Shown here: in pieces, positions 39,381 through 48,522 of the stretch
How positions within the stretch are numbered: the first letter of the stretch is position 1
Layout: every line of letters starts with the position of its first letter
Source of the DNA: Cytobacillus gottheilii
GTDB lineage: Bacteria > Bacillota > Bacilli > Bacillales > Cytobacillaceae
Assembly (NCBI RefSeq): GCF_900166665.1
Contig: NZ_LT800494.1
Location: forward strand, 1,482,440-1,546,034
DNA length: 63,595 nucleotides
Reading direction: 5' to 3'
The notes under the pieces: generated by a model
Database searches by the model: none
The model's input: only the letters and a program-made list of their open reading frames with translations
What the model was told of the DNA's origin: nothing
Program-made: the position numbers and the translations under genes

Positions 39381-39419
39381 GATAGGAAGATGGGGACCAT
39401 TAAGTCTCATCTTCCTATC
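39381..39419 (+). promoter_or_regulatory. Intra-operon stem-loop between pstS and pstC
   Basis: GATAGGAAGATG (39381-39392) and CATCTTCCTATC (39408-39419) are perfectly complementary over 12 bases. No long T run follows. Such a hairpin after pstS is expected to stabilise the upstream message or terminate partially, so that the binding protein is made in excess over the membrane parts. This role is an inference. Confidence 0.75.
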
Positions 39420-39482
39420 TGTTTGATTAAGTATGGAAGATCAAATTGGATGAAATGGTTTTGGTGAAGGGGGTTTCACAAC

Positions 39483-40424
39483 TTGAATAACAAGTTAGAA
39501 AAAAATGCAGTGCGCGAAATGGTTGCAAAGAATAAGCAATCACGTTCGGTTTCTGCCATTTTTGAGAAAATAATGCCTAAGCTGCTTTTGGTTATTGCTA
39601 TAATTTCCATTTTAACAACAATAGGGATTGTCTTTACATTGTTAAGTGAGACAATTGAGTTCTTTAAATTAGTACCATTTTTTGAATTTTTCACCGGCAC
39701 TGTCTTAAAGCCATTGGGAGAAAATGCGGAATTCGGGGTACTCCCATTGCTAACCGGTACAGTTATTTCTTCAACTATAGCCATGATCGTGGCTATTCCG
39801 ATCGGTTTAATGACAGCTATTTACTTAAGTGAATACGCTTCTGAAAAAGTCAGAAAAGCCTTAAAACCAATACTTGAAATTCTTGCAGGTATCCCAACAA
39901 TCGTATATGGTTTTTTTGCTTTTACATTTGTCACTCCTATATTGAGAGCGATTATTCCTTCTCTAGAACCCACGAATATCCTCAGTCCGGGGATCGTGAT
40001 GGGAATTATGATTATTCCAATGGTGGCATCCTTATCAGAAGATGCAATGAGTTCAGTGCCATATTCAATGCGTGAAGGTGCATTAGCACTTGGTGCAACG
40101 AAACTAGAAGTAACTTGGAAGGTAATTGTTCCAGCAGCTATGTCTGGTATTATTGCTTCCTTTGTATTAGGGATTTCTAGAGCAATTGGTGAAACAATGA
40201 TTGTAACGATCGCAAGTGGAAGTAATAAAGTATTCACCTTTGATGTTACACAATCCATGCAAACGATGACAGCTTATATAGTTGAAGTTACTGGCGGGGA
40301 TGCTCCTGCCGGCTCTACCCTTTATTACAGTTTATATGCTGTTGCTATGACACTGTTTGTGTTTACGTTAGTCATGAACTTAATTGCACAGTATATTTCT
40401 CGTAAATTTAGGGAGGAATATTAA
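39483..40424 (+). CDS. pstC: Phosphate ABC transporter permease PstC
   Basis: Inner-membrane permease of the high-affinity phosphate importer. The 313 residues have six main hydrophobic segments. The ABC permease EAA-type loop is REGALALGATKLEVTWKVIV near 199-218, followed by ISRAIGETMIV. The start is TTG at 39483, about nine bases after GAAGGGGG. One base separates its stop from pstA. Confidence 0.95.
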   Translation: MNNKLEKNAVREMVAKNKQSRSVSAIFEKIMPKLLLVIAIISILTTIGIVFTLLSETIEFFKLVPFFEFFTGTVLKPLGENAEFGVLPLLTGTVISSTIAMIVAIPIGLMTAIYLSEYASEKVRKALKPILEILAGIPTIVYGFFAFTFVTPILRAIIPSLEPTNILSPGIVMGIMIIPMVASLSEDAMSSVPYSMREGALALGATKLEVTWKVIVPAAMSGIIASFVLGISRAIGETMIVTIASGSNKVFTFDVTQSMQTMTAYIVEVTGGDAPAGSTLYYSLYAVAMTLFVFTLVMNLIAQYISRKFREEY

Positions 40425-40425
40425 A

Positions 40426-41310
40426 ATGAAACATATCGATACAAAACTAGTTGAGAAGAAAATGGGACCAAGACTGGCATTAAATACAGTAGCAAAAAAC
40501 ATTTTTCTAGCTGCGACGCTATTTGGTCTATTAGTTTTAGTAATCTTAATTTACCGTGTGGTTTCAGATAGTATTGGATGGATTGATTTAGAGTTTCTAA
40601 CAAATAAGCTATCTACAGATGCTGAAAAAGCTGGAATCATGGGGGCTATATCGGGTACATTATGGTTAATGGTTGTTGTTGCACCCGTAACAATGATTCT
40701 TGGGGTTGGAACAGCTATTTACTTAGAGGAATATGCGAAAAAAGGTCGTCTTCAAGCTTTTATTCAGACCAATATTTCTAACCTTGCTGGTGTACCTTCC
40801 ATTGTATTTGGAATTTTAGGTTTAACTGTTTTTGCCCGTGCCTTAGATTTAGGTTCTGTTGTTTTAGCAGGTGGCTTAACAATGAGTTTGCTTGTATTAC
40901 CTGTTGTGGTTGTTGCAAGTCAGGAAGCTATTCGGGCTGTTCCCCAATTTCTAAGAGAAGCATCTTATGGAATGGGTGCAACAAAATGGCAGACAATTAA
41001 AAATGTGGTTCTGCCAGCCGCAATTCCGGGTATATTAACTGGAGTAATCTTAGCTCTTTCCCGTGCTATTGGTGAGACAGCACCACTAGTAGTACTCGGA
41101 ATTCCTGCTTTGTTGATTCCGCTACCAGATAGTATTTTCGACAAATTCACTGTTATGCCAATGCAAATTTATTACTGGACCTTGGATTCTGCCCTTGTAG
41201 CAGAATACGCTAATCTTGCTGCTGCAACGATCGTTATTCTATTGCTTGTGTTATTTGTCATGAATTCGATAGCAGTATTAATTAGAAATAAGTTCCAGAG
41301 AAGATTCTAA
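40426..41310 (+). CDS. pstA: Phosphate ABC transporter permease PstA
   Basis: Second permease of the Pst system, 294 residues, six hydrophobic segments, with the EAA loop [20 protein letters not shown] near 178-197 and [15 protein letters not shown] after it. GGGAGGA at 40411-40417 is the ribosome binding site for the ATG at 40426; the frame is open further upstream inside pstC but without a site. It pairs with PstC to form the channel energised by PstB. Confidence 0.95.
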   Translation: MKHIDTKLVEKKMGPRLALNTVAKNIFLAATLFGLLVLVILIYRVVSDSIGWIDLEFLTNKLSTDAEKAGIMGAISGTLWLMVVVAPVTMILGVGTAIYLEEYAKKGRLQAFIQTNISNLAGVPSIVFGILGLTVFARALDLGSVVLAGGLTMSLLVLPVVVVASQEAIRAVPQFLREASYGMGATKWQTIKNVVLPAAIPGILTGVILALSRAIGETAPLVVLGIPALLIPLPDSIFDKFTVMPMQIYYWTLDSALVAEYANLAAATIVILLLVLFVMNSIAVLIRNKFQRRF

Positions 41311-41329
41311 CGACGGGAGAGGTTCAAAC

Positions 41330-42151
41330 ATGACAGTTTCTACTTTTACAGCAAAAAATGCTGCCAATACAGTGAAAGACTCTACGGAGAATAAAAAGGG
41401 CATGGTGTATAATACTAAGGATTTAAACCTTTGGTACGGAGAAACTCATGCGCTTAAAAATATTAATCTTGAGATTCAAGAAAATGATGTTACTGCGATT
41501 ATCGGTCCATCTGGATGCGGGAAATCAACTTATATAAAAACGTTAAATCGTATGGTTGAATTAACACCAATTGTAAAGATCTCAGGAGATATTCAGTATC
41601 GAGATAAAAGTATTTTTGATAAAAATTTCAAGGTGGAAGATTTGCGCACACATGTTGGAATGGTATTCCAAAAGCCAAATCCATTCCCTAAATCAATTTA
41701 TGAAAATGTTGTTTATGGTCCAAAGATCCATGGTATTCGAGATAAAAAGGTTTTGGATCAAATTGTTGAAAAAAGTTTACGTGGGGCAGCAATTTGGGAT
41801 GAAGTTAAGGATCGTCTTCACGAAAATGCATATGGCTTATCCGGCGGTCAGCAGCAGCGTCTTTGCATCGCACGCTGTTTAGCAATTGAGCCTGATGTCA
41901 TTCTCATGGATGAACCAACATCTGCACTTGATCCAATCTCTACTTTAAAAGTAGAAGAGCTTGTACAAGAGCTTAAGAAGGATTTTAGTATTATTATCGT
42001 TACACATAATATGCAGCAGGCAGCAAGGATTTCAGATAAAACGGCTTTCTTCTTAAATGGTGAAGTAATTGAATATGCAGATACAGATGTGATCTTTTCG
42101 AATCCAACGGATAAGAGAACAGAAGACTATATTACTGGAAGATTTGGTTAA
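41330..42151 (+). CDS. pstB: Phosphate ABC transporter ATP-binding protein PstB
   Basis: ATPase of the phosphate importer. The 273 residues carry Walker [10 protein letters not shown] (about 58-66), Q-loop [16 protein letters not shown], the signature [15 protein letters not shown], Walker [14 protein letters not shown] and switch [14 protein letters not shown]. An N-terminal extension of about 25 residues precedes the domain. B. subtilis has two tandem PstB genes; only one is present here. Confidence 0.96.
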   Translation: MTVSTFTAKNAANTVKDSTENKKGMVYNTKDLNLWYGETHALKNINLEIQENDVTAIIGPSGCGKSTYIKTLNRMVELTPIVKISGDIQYRDKSIFDKNFKVEDLRTHVGMVFQKPNPFPKSIYENVVYGPKIHGIRDKKVLDQIVEKSLRGAAIWDEVKDRLHENAYGLSGGQQQRLCIARCLAIEPDVILMDEPTSALDPISTLKVEELVQELKKDFSIIIVTHNMQQAARISDKTAFFLNGEVIEYADTDVIFSNPTDKRTEDYITGRFG

Positions 42152-42163
42152 TAGGAGGCCGCT

Positions 42164-42823
42164 ATGTCTGTACGTGAAAAATTTGATGATGAATTAATCC
42201 GTCTTCAACAGAAGCTAATTGAACTGGGCGAGTTTGCTGAGTCTGCTTTAACAAAGTCAATTCAGGCTCTAGAAACAAAAAATATCGAATTAGCGATTGA
42301 AATCATGGAAGATGATATTAAAGCAGATGTTCTTTACGAAGAAATTAATGATTTTGCCATTTTGTTAATTGCGAAGCAGCAGCCGGTAGCGATTGATTTA
42401 AGACGAATCATTGTGGCGATTAAGATTGCAACAGATATTGAAAGAATTGCAGATTTTGCTGTAAACATCGCTAAATCAACCATTCGTATTGGCTCTGAGG
42501 AACATGTAAAGCCAATCGTGCACATTAAAGAGATGTATACGATCATGATTAAGATGCTGAAGCTATCTTTAGAAGCCTTTAACGAAGAAGATGTCGTAAA
42601 GGCGAAAAAAGTGGCAGATATGGATGATAAGGTTGATGATTTATACGGTGAAACGATTATGGATCTAATGAAAATTAGCGTGAGCATGCCAGATCGTCTA
42701 CCACAGATTACTCAGCTTTCTTTTACTTCTCGCTATTTAGAAAGAGCAGCTGATCATGTAACAAATATTGCGGAACATGTTTTCTACCTTGTTAAAGGCC
42801 GTCAATATGATTTGAATTCTTAA
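42164..42823 (+). CDS. phoU: Phosphate signalling protein PhoU
   Basis: 219-residue all-helical protein with two PhoU repeats. Metal-binding E/D-xxx-D motifs are visible as ATDIERIADFAVNIA near 88-102 and RYLERAADHVTNIAEHV near 190-206. In other bacteria PhoU restrains phosphate uptake and tunes Pho signalling. AGGAGG precedes the ATG at 42164. It is the last gene of pstSCAB-phoU and ends at a bidirectional terminator. Confidence 0.95.
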   Translation: MSVREKFDDELIRLQQKLIELGEFAESALTKSIQALETKNIELAIEIMEDDIKADVLYEEINDFAILLIAKQQPVAIDLRRIIVAIKIATDIERIADFAVNIAKSTIRIGSEEHVKPIVHIKEMYTIMIKMLKLSLEAFNEEDVVKAKKVADMDDKVDDLYGETIMDLMKISVSMPDRLPQITQLSFTSRYLERAADHVTNIAEHVFYLVKGRQYDLNS

Positions 42824-42826
42824 TTG

Positions 42827-42860
42827 AAAAAGCTAAAGGCCAATGGCCTTTAGCTTTTTG
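42827..42860. terminator. Convergent terminator between phoU and yqzC
   Basis: AAAAAGCTAAAGGCCA and TGGCCTTTAGCTTTTT are perfectly complementary, forming a long stem with T runs on both strands. It overlaps the last codons of the minus-strand gene. Confidence 0.95.
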
Positions 42861-43353
42861 TTATGATTTTTGCAATTTCTTCAATACTCATGCCTTTAGT
42901 AACTTCAAAAGAGCCAAGTTGTATTTTTGTACTATACCCATTGTTTTCAACAAAATGTGTAAATTCAGCTTCATCCTCAATTAAACCAGCTTGTAGTAAA
43001 ATAGAGGCAATTTGGGTCGGGTTCATTCCTTCGCTAATTTCAAGCTGAAATGGTGGAGGCGGTTCCTCAGGTGCTGTTTTTTCTTCTAGAGCTTCATTCG
43101 AATCATTTTCTATTTCTTCTTCTGCAGCTGGGGAGCGCTGCTCTGTTTCTTTTTCAGTTGTTGTTTCCATTCTTTCTTGGATCTCTTCCTCTGTTAGTAC
43201 CGTGTATCCAGCTTCTTCAAGATAAGCTTTGGCATCATTCTTGTTATAGGCAGTTTCTATAGGTTTTTCATCAGTGATTAACGTGTAAAGTGCAACAATT
43301 ATTACGGAAAAAAGAATACCGAATGAAAAGGCGCGTACATTTCTCTTATGCAT
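42850..43353 (-). CDS. yqzC: YqzC-like membrane protein with MltG-type LysM-like domain
   Basis: 167 residues: an N-terminal membrane anchor (about 8-27), an acidic Glu/Pro-rich linker (about 55-100), and a C-terminal domain of about 65 residues. That domain, ISEGMNPTQIASILLQAGLI followed by EDEAEFTHFV, matches the N-terminal LysM-like part of the endolytic transglycosylase MltG. The catalytic MltG domain is absent, so it is at most a wall- or protein-binding module. Its start overlaps yqzD by 8 bases. The pair lies after the pst operon, as yqzC-yqzD do in B. subtilis. Confidence 0.78.
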   Translation of the reverse strand: MHKRNVRAFSFGILFSVIIVALYTLITDEKPIETAYNKNDAKAYLEEAGYTVLTEEEIQERMETTTEKETEQRSPAAEEEIENDSNEALEEKTAPEEPPPPFQLEISEGMNPTQIASILLQAGLIEDEAEFTHFVENNGYSTKIQLGSFEVTKGMSIEEIAKIITKS

Positions 43354-43747
43354 AATAATCCCCTTTTAGACTTGTTGAACTTAAGATAATTTCTACTTCC
43401 TCCGCAGTTAATGACGATTGCCGTGCAATCTGATCAATGCTTAATCCTTGTTTACTAAGAACCAGGACCTGATTTTTGATAATATCATGTATTTCTTTCT
43501 TTTCAGGTTTCGGTGAAGGTGCTGGTGATTTTGATGTGTTCATCATTTGCGGCATGACTTGCTCATCCAGCAGCAGCTCTTCTTCTAGAACTTTAAGCTT
43601 CTTTTTTACCACATACATCTCCTGAATTTGCTGCATGGAAAGCTGATCGATTTCTTCTCTTAAGCTTTTATACGGATCTTTTAAGAAAATAGAAAGGATA
43701 AAAAGCAATATAGAAATCACTATTAAAGTAATTAAGACATATATCAA
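43346..43747 (-). CDS. yqzD: YqzD-like membrane-anchored coiled-coil protein
   Basis: 133 residues: a transmembrane segment at about 2-22, a coiled-coil-like stretch (about 26-62, SLREEIDQLSMQQIQEMYVV), a Pro/Lys linker, and a C-terminal helix-turn-helix-like segment VLSKQGLSIDQIARQSSLTA near 95-114. Function unknown. It precedes and overlaps yqzC, indicating a two-gene operon on the minus strand. Confidence 0.75.
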   Translation of the reverse strand: MIYVLITLIVISILLFILSIFLKDPYKSLREEIDQLSMQQIQEMYVVKKKLKVLEEELLLDEQVMPQMMNTSKSPAPSPKPEKKEIHDIIKNQVLVLSKQGLSIDQIARQSSLTAEEVEIILSSTSLKGDYYA

Positions 43748-44089
43748 TGTTTTTCAACTCGCTCTCTGTATATTAGACAAACACATTCTATCATATGCAG
43801 CCGACAATTTTCGAATGTCGTTAAAAAAAAGGGTGATTCTGTCGTATTTATTCGCTGATCTAGTCGAATGAACTTCTTTTTTCAGCCTAATAGATTTCAA
43901 TGAAATTTTTTTTGTATATATAGTATGCATCAGACGGTGCTTAAACAATTCCCGACAAATTCCGTTCATTGCTGGTATAAGGGTTCGATGATAACATTAA
44001 ATTACAGAATATCAAGAAATAATAGAAATGATGAAATTATACAAAATTTTTATATATCAAATTTAAAGCATGAAAGTGAGTTGCAAAAG

Positions 44090-44728
44090 ATGATTGAAGA
44101 AATTATTGCTTTAAAACGAAGTGGTCTCTCTTTTCGTAAAATCGCTAAAGAGCTTAATACATCCGTAGGAAAGGTTCAATATCAATGGGTAAAGCTTATC
44201 AATCATAAAAAGGTTCAAAAGGATGATAGGAACATCGAAGGTCAGCAGCATTCTATCAGGCATGTACAAAACAATCACTTAACTATGTCTTTAATTTCAC
44301 CTCAGCAAGTATTTTTACAGTGGCATGTGTGTATGGGCACGAAAGAGCTTGTAAAGCAATTTTTTCATTTAGAAGATATAAATCTTGCTCTTAGGTTAAA
44401 TGACGTCACCTGCATTATTTATGATGGTTCTAACGCCCATTCAGCTATCGACATCGGGATTACAAATAAGGATTCTCATTGGATTCTTTCAGGATTAAAA
44501 AGTAATCATTGTTATGTTGCTGAAATTGGTGTACTACTTTCCAATTTAGATTTCTTTCCGCTTGTCAAATCCAATGCCATTCATGTTCCAAGGAATAGTA
44601 CTGAGCAGACAGGGCATCTCGGACATGATGTTCAGCAATTTTTAATGCACAGCAATCAAACGCCGAATTGGGTAGAACATGTAAGTACATATAGTTATTA
44701 CGAGAAAGAACTGAAGGAGAATGAATAG
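44090..44728 (+). CDS. DUF4912 protein with N-terminal HTH-like segment
   Basis: 212 residues from the ATG at 44090; the frame stays open to an ATG at 43925, but the intervening sequence is AT-rich and lacks a good ribosome binding site. The N-terminus, IEEIIALKRSGLSFRKIAKE, is helix-turn-helix-like. The remainder matches DUF4912: ISPQQVFLQWHV, ALRLNDVTCIIYDG, SHWILSGLKSNHCYVAEIGV, then a FFPLVKSNAIHVPRN ending. DUF4912 is of unknown role; in other bacteria it is found near GH57 and glycosyltransferase genes. Its stop is immediately followed by the ATG of the glycosyltransferase gene. Confidence 0.8.
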   Translation: MIEEIIALKRSGLSFRKIAKELNTSVGKVQYQWVKLINHKKVQKDDRNIEGQQHSIRHVQNNHLTMSLISPQQVFLQWHVCMGTKELVKQFFHLEDINLALRLNDVTCIIYDGSNAHSAIDIGITNKDSHWILSGLKSNHCYVAEIGVLLSNLDFFPLVKSNAIHVPRNSTEQTGHLGHDVQQFLMHSNQTPNWVEHVSTYSYYEKELKENE

Positions 44729-46999
44729 ATGGACAAGCAGCCCATTACGATAATTGTTTATCCGGAAGTACATTATTATCCTATGCAGGAAGCGTTTTGG
44801 TCCGAATTATTTCCTTTTGTTCATAAGCTTCTTCAAGTGCTTCAGCACCTGGAAAGATCAGAGCACCAAATGACTATTCAACTTGCTTTATCATCATCCT
44901 ATTACAGGATTTTTGCTAATCCAGAGTTTCAGAAAGAAATGGACACCTATTTAAATACATTTCCAGAGGTACATTCATATTGGGACGATCGAAATCAAGA
45001 TATCAATCAGATGATCGCTAAACTATTGCAAAAAAAGTGTCTTAAAGTCTTAGCTACTTCAACAGGAATTCTTCCTTATGCAACAACATCCGTTGGAACG
45101 GAGCTGCAGCTGCAAGAAAGCATAACTTGTTTGCAGAGGCACTTACAGGAAAAGCCAACAGGATTTTGGTTCCCATACGGCATGTATGCTCCTGGACTTG
45201 ATTTAAGTCTTCAGGAACAAGGATTTTCATATACATTTGTAAGTTCTGAAACAGTTCAATTTGCTGATCCTTCACCAGCTAATGGAGGATTGAGCACAGT
45301 TAATACTCCGCACGGTCTAACGGTCTACCCTCTTCATGTGAATCTTTCAGAGCAATTCAGGAGCCAAGAGGTTTCGATTCAGGAGTGGGTGAATCAATCC
45401 TCTTTATTTACAGAAGTATTGTTTATCTATTCTGACCTGAACACGCTTCTTGCTCGATTGGATGAGCTAGAACATTATGACCTCCGATTACGAGGAAGTG
45501 ACATACGGAACAAGCCTCAAACAGGAAAAATTGAAACAGTGCATTTATGCCAATCTTTCCTGCCAAATATGGATCCTCAATCTTTCTATTCGAAAGACCT
45601 GGTACATCTATGGGACACAGTCTACAAAATGGAGCAGGAAATTGAAAAAAATAGAGCTGACCTTACACAAGACACAGGGATGAATTGTTTTATTAATGAG
45701 TGGTTAGATCTTGCAGGAAGAGTGTCTGCTGGACAGCAGCTTCCTGAGAATGATTCTTATAATCGCTTTTTTAAAACAACTAATGCAGTTCAGAGGGAAG
45801 GATCTGATCATTCAAAAAAGCTGCTGCTTCTCTCGTGGGAGTATCCGCCCAATTTGGTAGGTGGATTGGCAAGACATGTTGGCGCACTTGCTGAAAGCCT
45901 TGTGAAGCTTGGGTTTGAAGTACACGTCATTACAGCTAATCCAGGGAATTTGACTAAAACAGAGACCGTAAACGATGTCCTTGTTCACCGTGTGGAGCCA
46001 TTAAATGGGAAAGATCCCGACTTTCTGCGCTGGATTGGCGGATTAAATGTCGCGATGGAAAGCAAAGCTAGAGAGCTAAGCTATACTCATACCTTTTCAT
46101 TGGTTCATGCTCATGATTGGCTGGTTGGGGCGTGCGCTATAAGTTTAAAAGATGTGCTGGGCATTCCGCTGATTTCCACCATCCATGCGACTGAATCCGG
46201 CAGAAATGGCGGTATATATACGGAATTGCAAAGCTTTATACACAAAAAGGAAGAGCAGCTGATTCAACAATCGGATCAATTGATTGTCTGCAGTTTATAT
46301 ATGAAAAATGAAGTGATTGAATTATTTAAAGCTTTGGAAAGCAAGCTGACGATTATTCCGAATGGAGCAGAACATACTTCCCAGCATCCAATTAAATTTT
46401 CCGCTAAGCAAATGCCTTACGTAAAAGAAAGCGGAAGATTAATCTTTTCAATTGGAAGAATGGTACAGGAAAAAGGCTTTGAAACACTTATTTCAGCTGC
46501 CCATGAGCTTAGAGTACACTATAATGATATTTATTTTATTATCGCGGGCAGAGGTCCGATGTTAGAAGAATATCGAAAAAAAGTAAAAGAGTGCGGACTG
46601 GAGAACGTCGTATTTTTTCCTGGTTTTATTAGTGATCAGCAGCGTGCAGAGCTTTTTACCATTTGTGAGATGGCTGTATTTCCTAGTATCTATGAACCAT
46701 TTGGGATAGTGGCACTCGAAGCAATGACTGCTGGAAAACCAGTTATCGCTTCGAATACTGGAGGATTAAAAGGGATTGTACAGCATGGTTCAACGGGTTT
46801 ATTGATGAACCCTAATGATCACAACAGTCTGATTGAACAAGTATCATTTCTCCTTGACAACAGAGAAGATGCACGTATGCTCGGAGTTAATGGAAAGCAA
46901 AAAGCGAAAAGCCTTTTCAGCTGGACACGAACTGCGGAACTAACAAAAAGAATATATGAAGAAATCCTAATTGAAAGCATAGTGATGAAACAAAAATAA
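44729..46999 (+). CDS. GH57-like / GT4 glycosyltransferase fusion protein
   Basis: 756 residues in two parts. Residues 1 to about 345 resemble a GH57 fold: FWFPYGMYAPGLDLSLQEQG near 147-166 aligns with the GH57 block that normally reads PEC-x-Y. The catalytic Glu position is Tyr here, so this half looks inactive. Residues from about 365 form a GT4 glycosyltransferase: LLLSWEYPPNLVGGLARHV, VHAHDWL, FSIGRMVQEKG and EPFGIVALEAM (E656 and E664). Closest in look to glycogen-synthase-like GT4 enzymes. Donor and acceptor are unknown. It occupies the yqgM position of B. subtilis, where a much shorter gene lies. Confidence 0.85.
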   Translation: MDKQPITIIVYPEVHYYPMQEAFWSELFPFVHKLLQVLQHLERSEHQMTIQLALSSSYYRIFANPEFQKEMDTYLNTFPEVHSYWDDRNQDINQMIAKLLQKKCLKVLATSTGILPYATTSVGTELQLQESITCLQRHLQEKPTGFWFPYGMYAPGLDLSLQEQGFSYTFVSSETVQFADPSPANGGLSTVNTPHGLTVYPLHVNLSEQFRSQEVSIQEWVNQSSLFTEVLFIYSDLNTLLARLDELEHYDLRLRGSDIRNKPQTGKIETVHLCQSFLPNMDPQSFYSKDLVHLWDTVYKMEQEIEKNRADLTQDTGMNCFINEWLDLAGRVSAGQQLPENDSYNRFFKTTNAVQREGSDHSKKLLLLSWEYPPNLVGGLARHVGALAESLVKLGFEVHVITANPGNLTKTETVNDVLVHRVEPLNGKDPDFLRWIGGLNVAMESKARELSYTHTFSLVHAHDWLVGACAISLKDVLGIPLISTIHATESGRNGGIYTELQSFIHKKEEQLIQQSDQLIVCSLYMKNEVIELFKALESKLTIIPNGAEHTSQHPIKFSAKQMPYVKESGRLIFSIGRMVQEKGFETLISAAHELRVHYNDIYFIIAGRGPMLEEYRKKVKECGLENVVFFPGFISDQQRAELFTICEMAVFPSIYEPFGIVALEAMTAGKPVIASNTGGLKGIVQHGSTGLLMNPNDHNSLIEQVSFLLDNREDARMLGVNGKQKAKSLFSWTRTAELTKRIYEEILIESIVMKQK

Positions 47000-47020
47000 A
47001 TATAAAAAGGTGTCCTGAAA

Positions 47021-47653
47021 ATGAATACAAATTCTCTTAGAAAAACAGAACATGATCCTAATTTTGAAGGTATGAATCGTAAACTGAGAATGTTTCCTGG
47101 TCTGTGGGTGGATGGAGTAACCTATTGGCTAAATGATGGGCTCCAGCAAACACTCCATGAGATCGGTTTATCTATTCATGTGAAGGAATTGCCCGTACAT
47201 TCAAAGGTGCGATTCTATAAAGTTTATGTAACCAATCATTACCCTTTTGCACGAAAAGTTAAGATATTGCTTCAATATACACACGAATCGCCTTCTAGAG
47301 AGCATGTTTCCTTTGTTTCCCCTGCAGATAATCTTGTGTACCATCTGGCCGATCAAACCGTTTATTTAGTGAACGGATATATGCAGAAGGAAAAAATCAA
47401 AGAGTGTACCATACAGCCGTATTGGAATATTTATAGTGATAATATTTGGGCATCTTCAGCACTAGGGAAATTGAAATATATTCCGATGTTTAAGGGGAAT
47501 GCAGTCAGTCTATTTACAAAAGAAATTGAATTTGACGGCAGGCAGACATGTGAAGGGGAGTCTTGGGTTATTAGCGGGGAGAGTAAATCAGAATTGCAGA
47601 ACTTAAATTCTGTACTTTTAAAAAACACACTAGCATTTCAAACTAAAAAGTGA
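47021..47653 (+). CDS. Hypothetical protein in the DUF4912-GT4 operon
   Basis: 210 residues with no signal peptide and no membrane segment. It is rich in aromatic residues and predicted beta strands: LWVDGVTYWLNDGL near 29-42, KVRFYKVYVTNHYPFARKVK near 61-80. It starts 21 bases after the glycosyltransferase, with AAAGGTGTCC as ribosome binding site, so it is probably cotranscribed. I do not recognise the family. The compact beta-rich character would fit a carbohydrate-binding or accessory protein, but this is only a guess. Confidence 0.72.
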   Translation: MNTNSLRKTEHDPNFEGMNRKLRMFPGLWVDGVTYWLNDGLQQTLHEIGLSIHVKELPVHSKVRFYKVYVTNHYPFARKVKILLQYTHESPSREHVSFVSPADNLVYHLADQTVYLVNGYMQKEKIKECTIQPYWNIYSDNIWASSALGKLKYIPMFKGNAVSLFTKEIEFDGRQTCEGESWVISGESKSELQNLNSVLLKNTLAFQTKK

Positions 47654-47709
47654 TATTATAGAAAAGTCGTATGAACGAACTAGTCATCTATAGTTTGGAG
47701 GGAAATTAC

Positions 47710-47859
47710 ATGCGTGTGAATATTACGTTAGCTTGCACAGAATGTGGAGATCGTAACTATATTTCTAAAAAAAATAAACGAAACAATCCAGATCGTCTTG
47801 AGCTTAAGAAATATTGCCCAAGAGATAAGCGTTCTGTTACACATCGTGAAACAAAATAA
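47710..47859 (+). CDS. rpmG: 50S ribosomal protein L33
   Basis: 49-residue protein: [20 protein letters not shown] at the start, then a [20 protein letters not shown] block. Three of the four zinc-ribbon cysteines are present (CTEC plus one in KYCP); the position of the fourth is Asp. It thus stands between the zinc-binding and the zinc-free L33 types. GGAGGGAAA precedes the ATG at 47710. It is followed at once by a terminator. Confidence 0.93.
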   Translation: MRVNITLACTECGDRNYISKKNKRNNPDRLELKKYCPRDKRSVTHRETK

Positions 47860-47889
47860 GCAGCGGGATCATTCCTGCTGCTTTTTTTG
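47859..47889 (+). terminator. Terminator after rpmG
   Basis: AGCAGCGGGA (47859-47868) pairs with TCCTGCTGCT (one G-U) around ATCAT-type loop bases, followed by TTTTTTT. It overlaps the rpmG stop. Confidence 0.88.
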
Positions 47890-47949
47890 TATTCAAAAAG
47901 ATACATAAAACGCTCACTTTGAATGGAAGCTACTGAAGGGAGATTGGGA

Positions 47950-48522
47950 ATGACACAGCTAAAAAAAGAGATACGAAGGCATATAAGAAATAAACTTGCA
48001 CAGTTATCAGAAGAGCAATATGTGGAGCGGTCAAAAATGATTGCTCAAAAACTTTTTCAGCAGCCGGTATGGATGAGAGCAAAATGTATTGGCATTACAA
48101 TATCCCTTCAGCCAGAGGTTGATACATACTTAATCATTGAAAAAGCATGGGAGGAAGGCAAGACCGTGACAGTTCCTAAATGTGAGCCAAAGGAACGGAA
48201 AATGACTTTCAGAGCCATTACAGATTTTAAGCAGCTAGAGCGAGTCTATTTTGATCTATTAGAACCAATTGAAGCACAGACGAAAGCGAAAAAAGCCGAT
48301 GAGATTGATTTATTAATTGTTCCTGGACTCGCCTTTACCGAGCAGGGTGTACGCCTTGGCGTTGGCGGCGGCTATTATGACCGCTATCTTGCACATTATA
48401 AAGGTGAAACGGTTGCGCTTGCATTCAATGAACAAATAGTAAAAACATTGCCAGTTGATGTGTATGATCAGTCTATTAAGCGAATCATAACAGATGAGTT
48501 GGTATTCGGACAAAATGACTAA
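47950..48522 (+). CDS. yqgN: 5-formyltetrahydrofolate cyclo-ligase
   Basis: ATP-dependent conversion of 5-formyl-THF to 5,10-methenyl-THF in folate salvage. The 190 residues contain the ligase signature RLGVGGGYYDRYL near 137-149, preceded by LIVPGLAF. GGGAGA is six bases from the ATG at 47950; the frame is open from 47923, but that start lacks a site. It overlaps the DUF92 gene by 8 bases. Position matches yqgN in B. subtilis. Confidence 0.92.
   Translation: MTQLKKEIRRHIRNKLAQLSEEQYVERSKMIAQKLFQQPVWMRAKCIGITISLQPEVDTYLIIEKAWEEGKTVTVPKCEPKERKMTFRAITDFKQLERVYFDLLEPIEAQTKAKKADEIDLLIVPGLAFTEQGVRLGVGGGYYDRYLAHYKGETVALAFNEQIVKTLPVDVYDQSIKRIITDELVFGQND

Noticed and set aside
43925..44089. N-terminal extension of the DUF4912 gene
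   Set aside because: The frame is open, but sequence is AT-rich, lacks a ribosome binding site and does not match family starts; kept only as a caveat.
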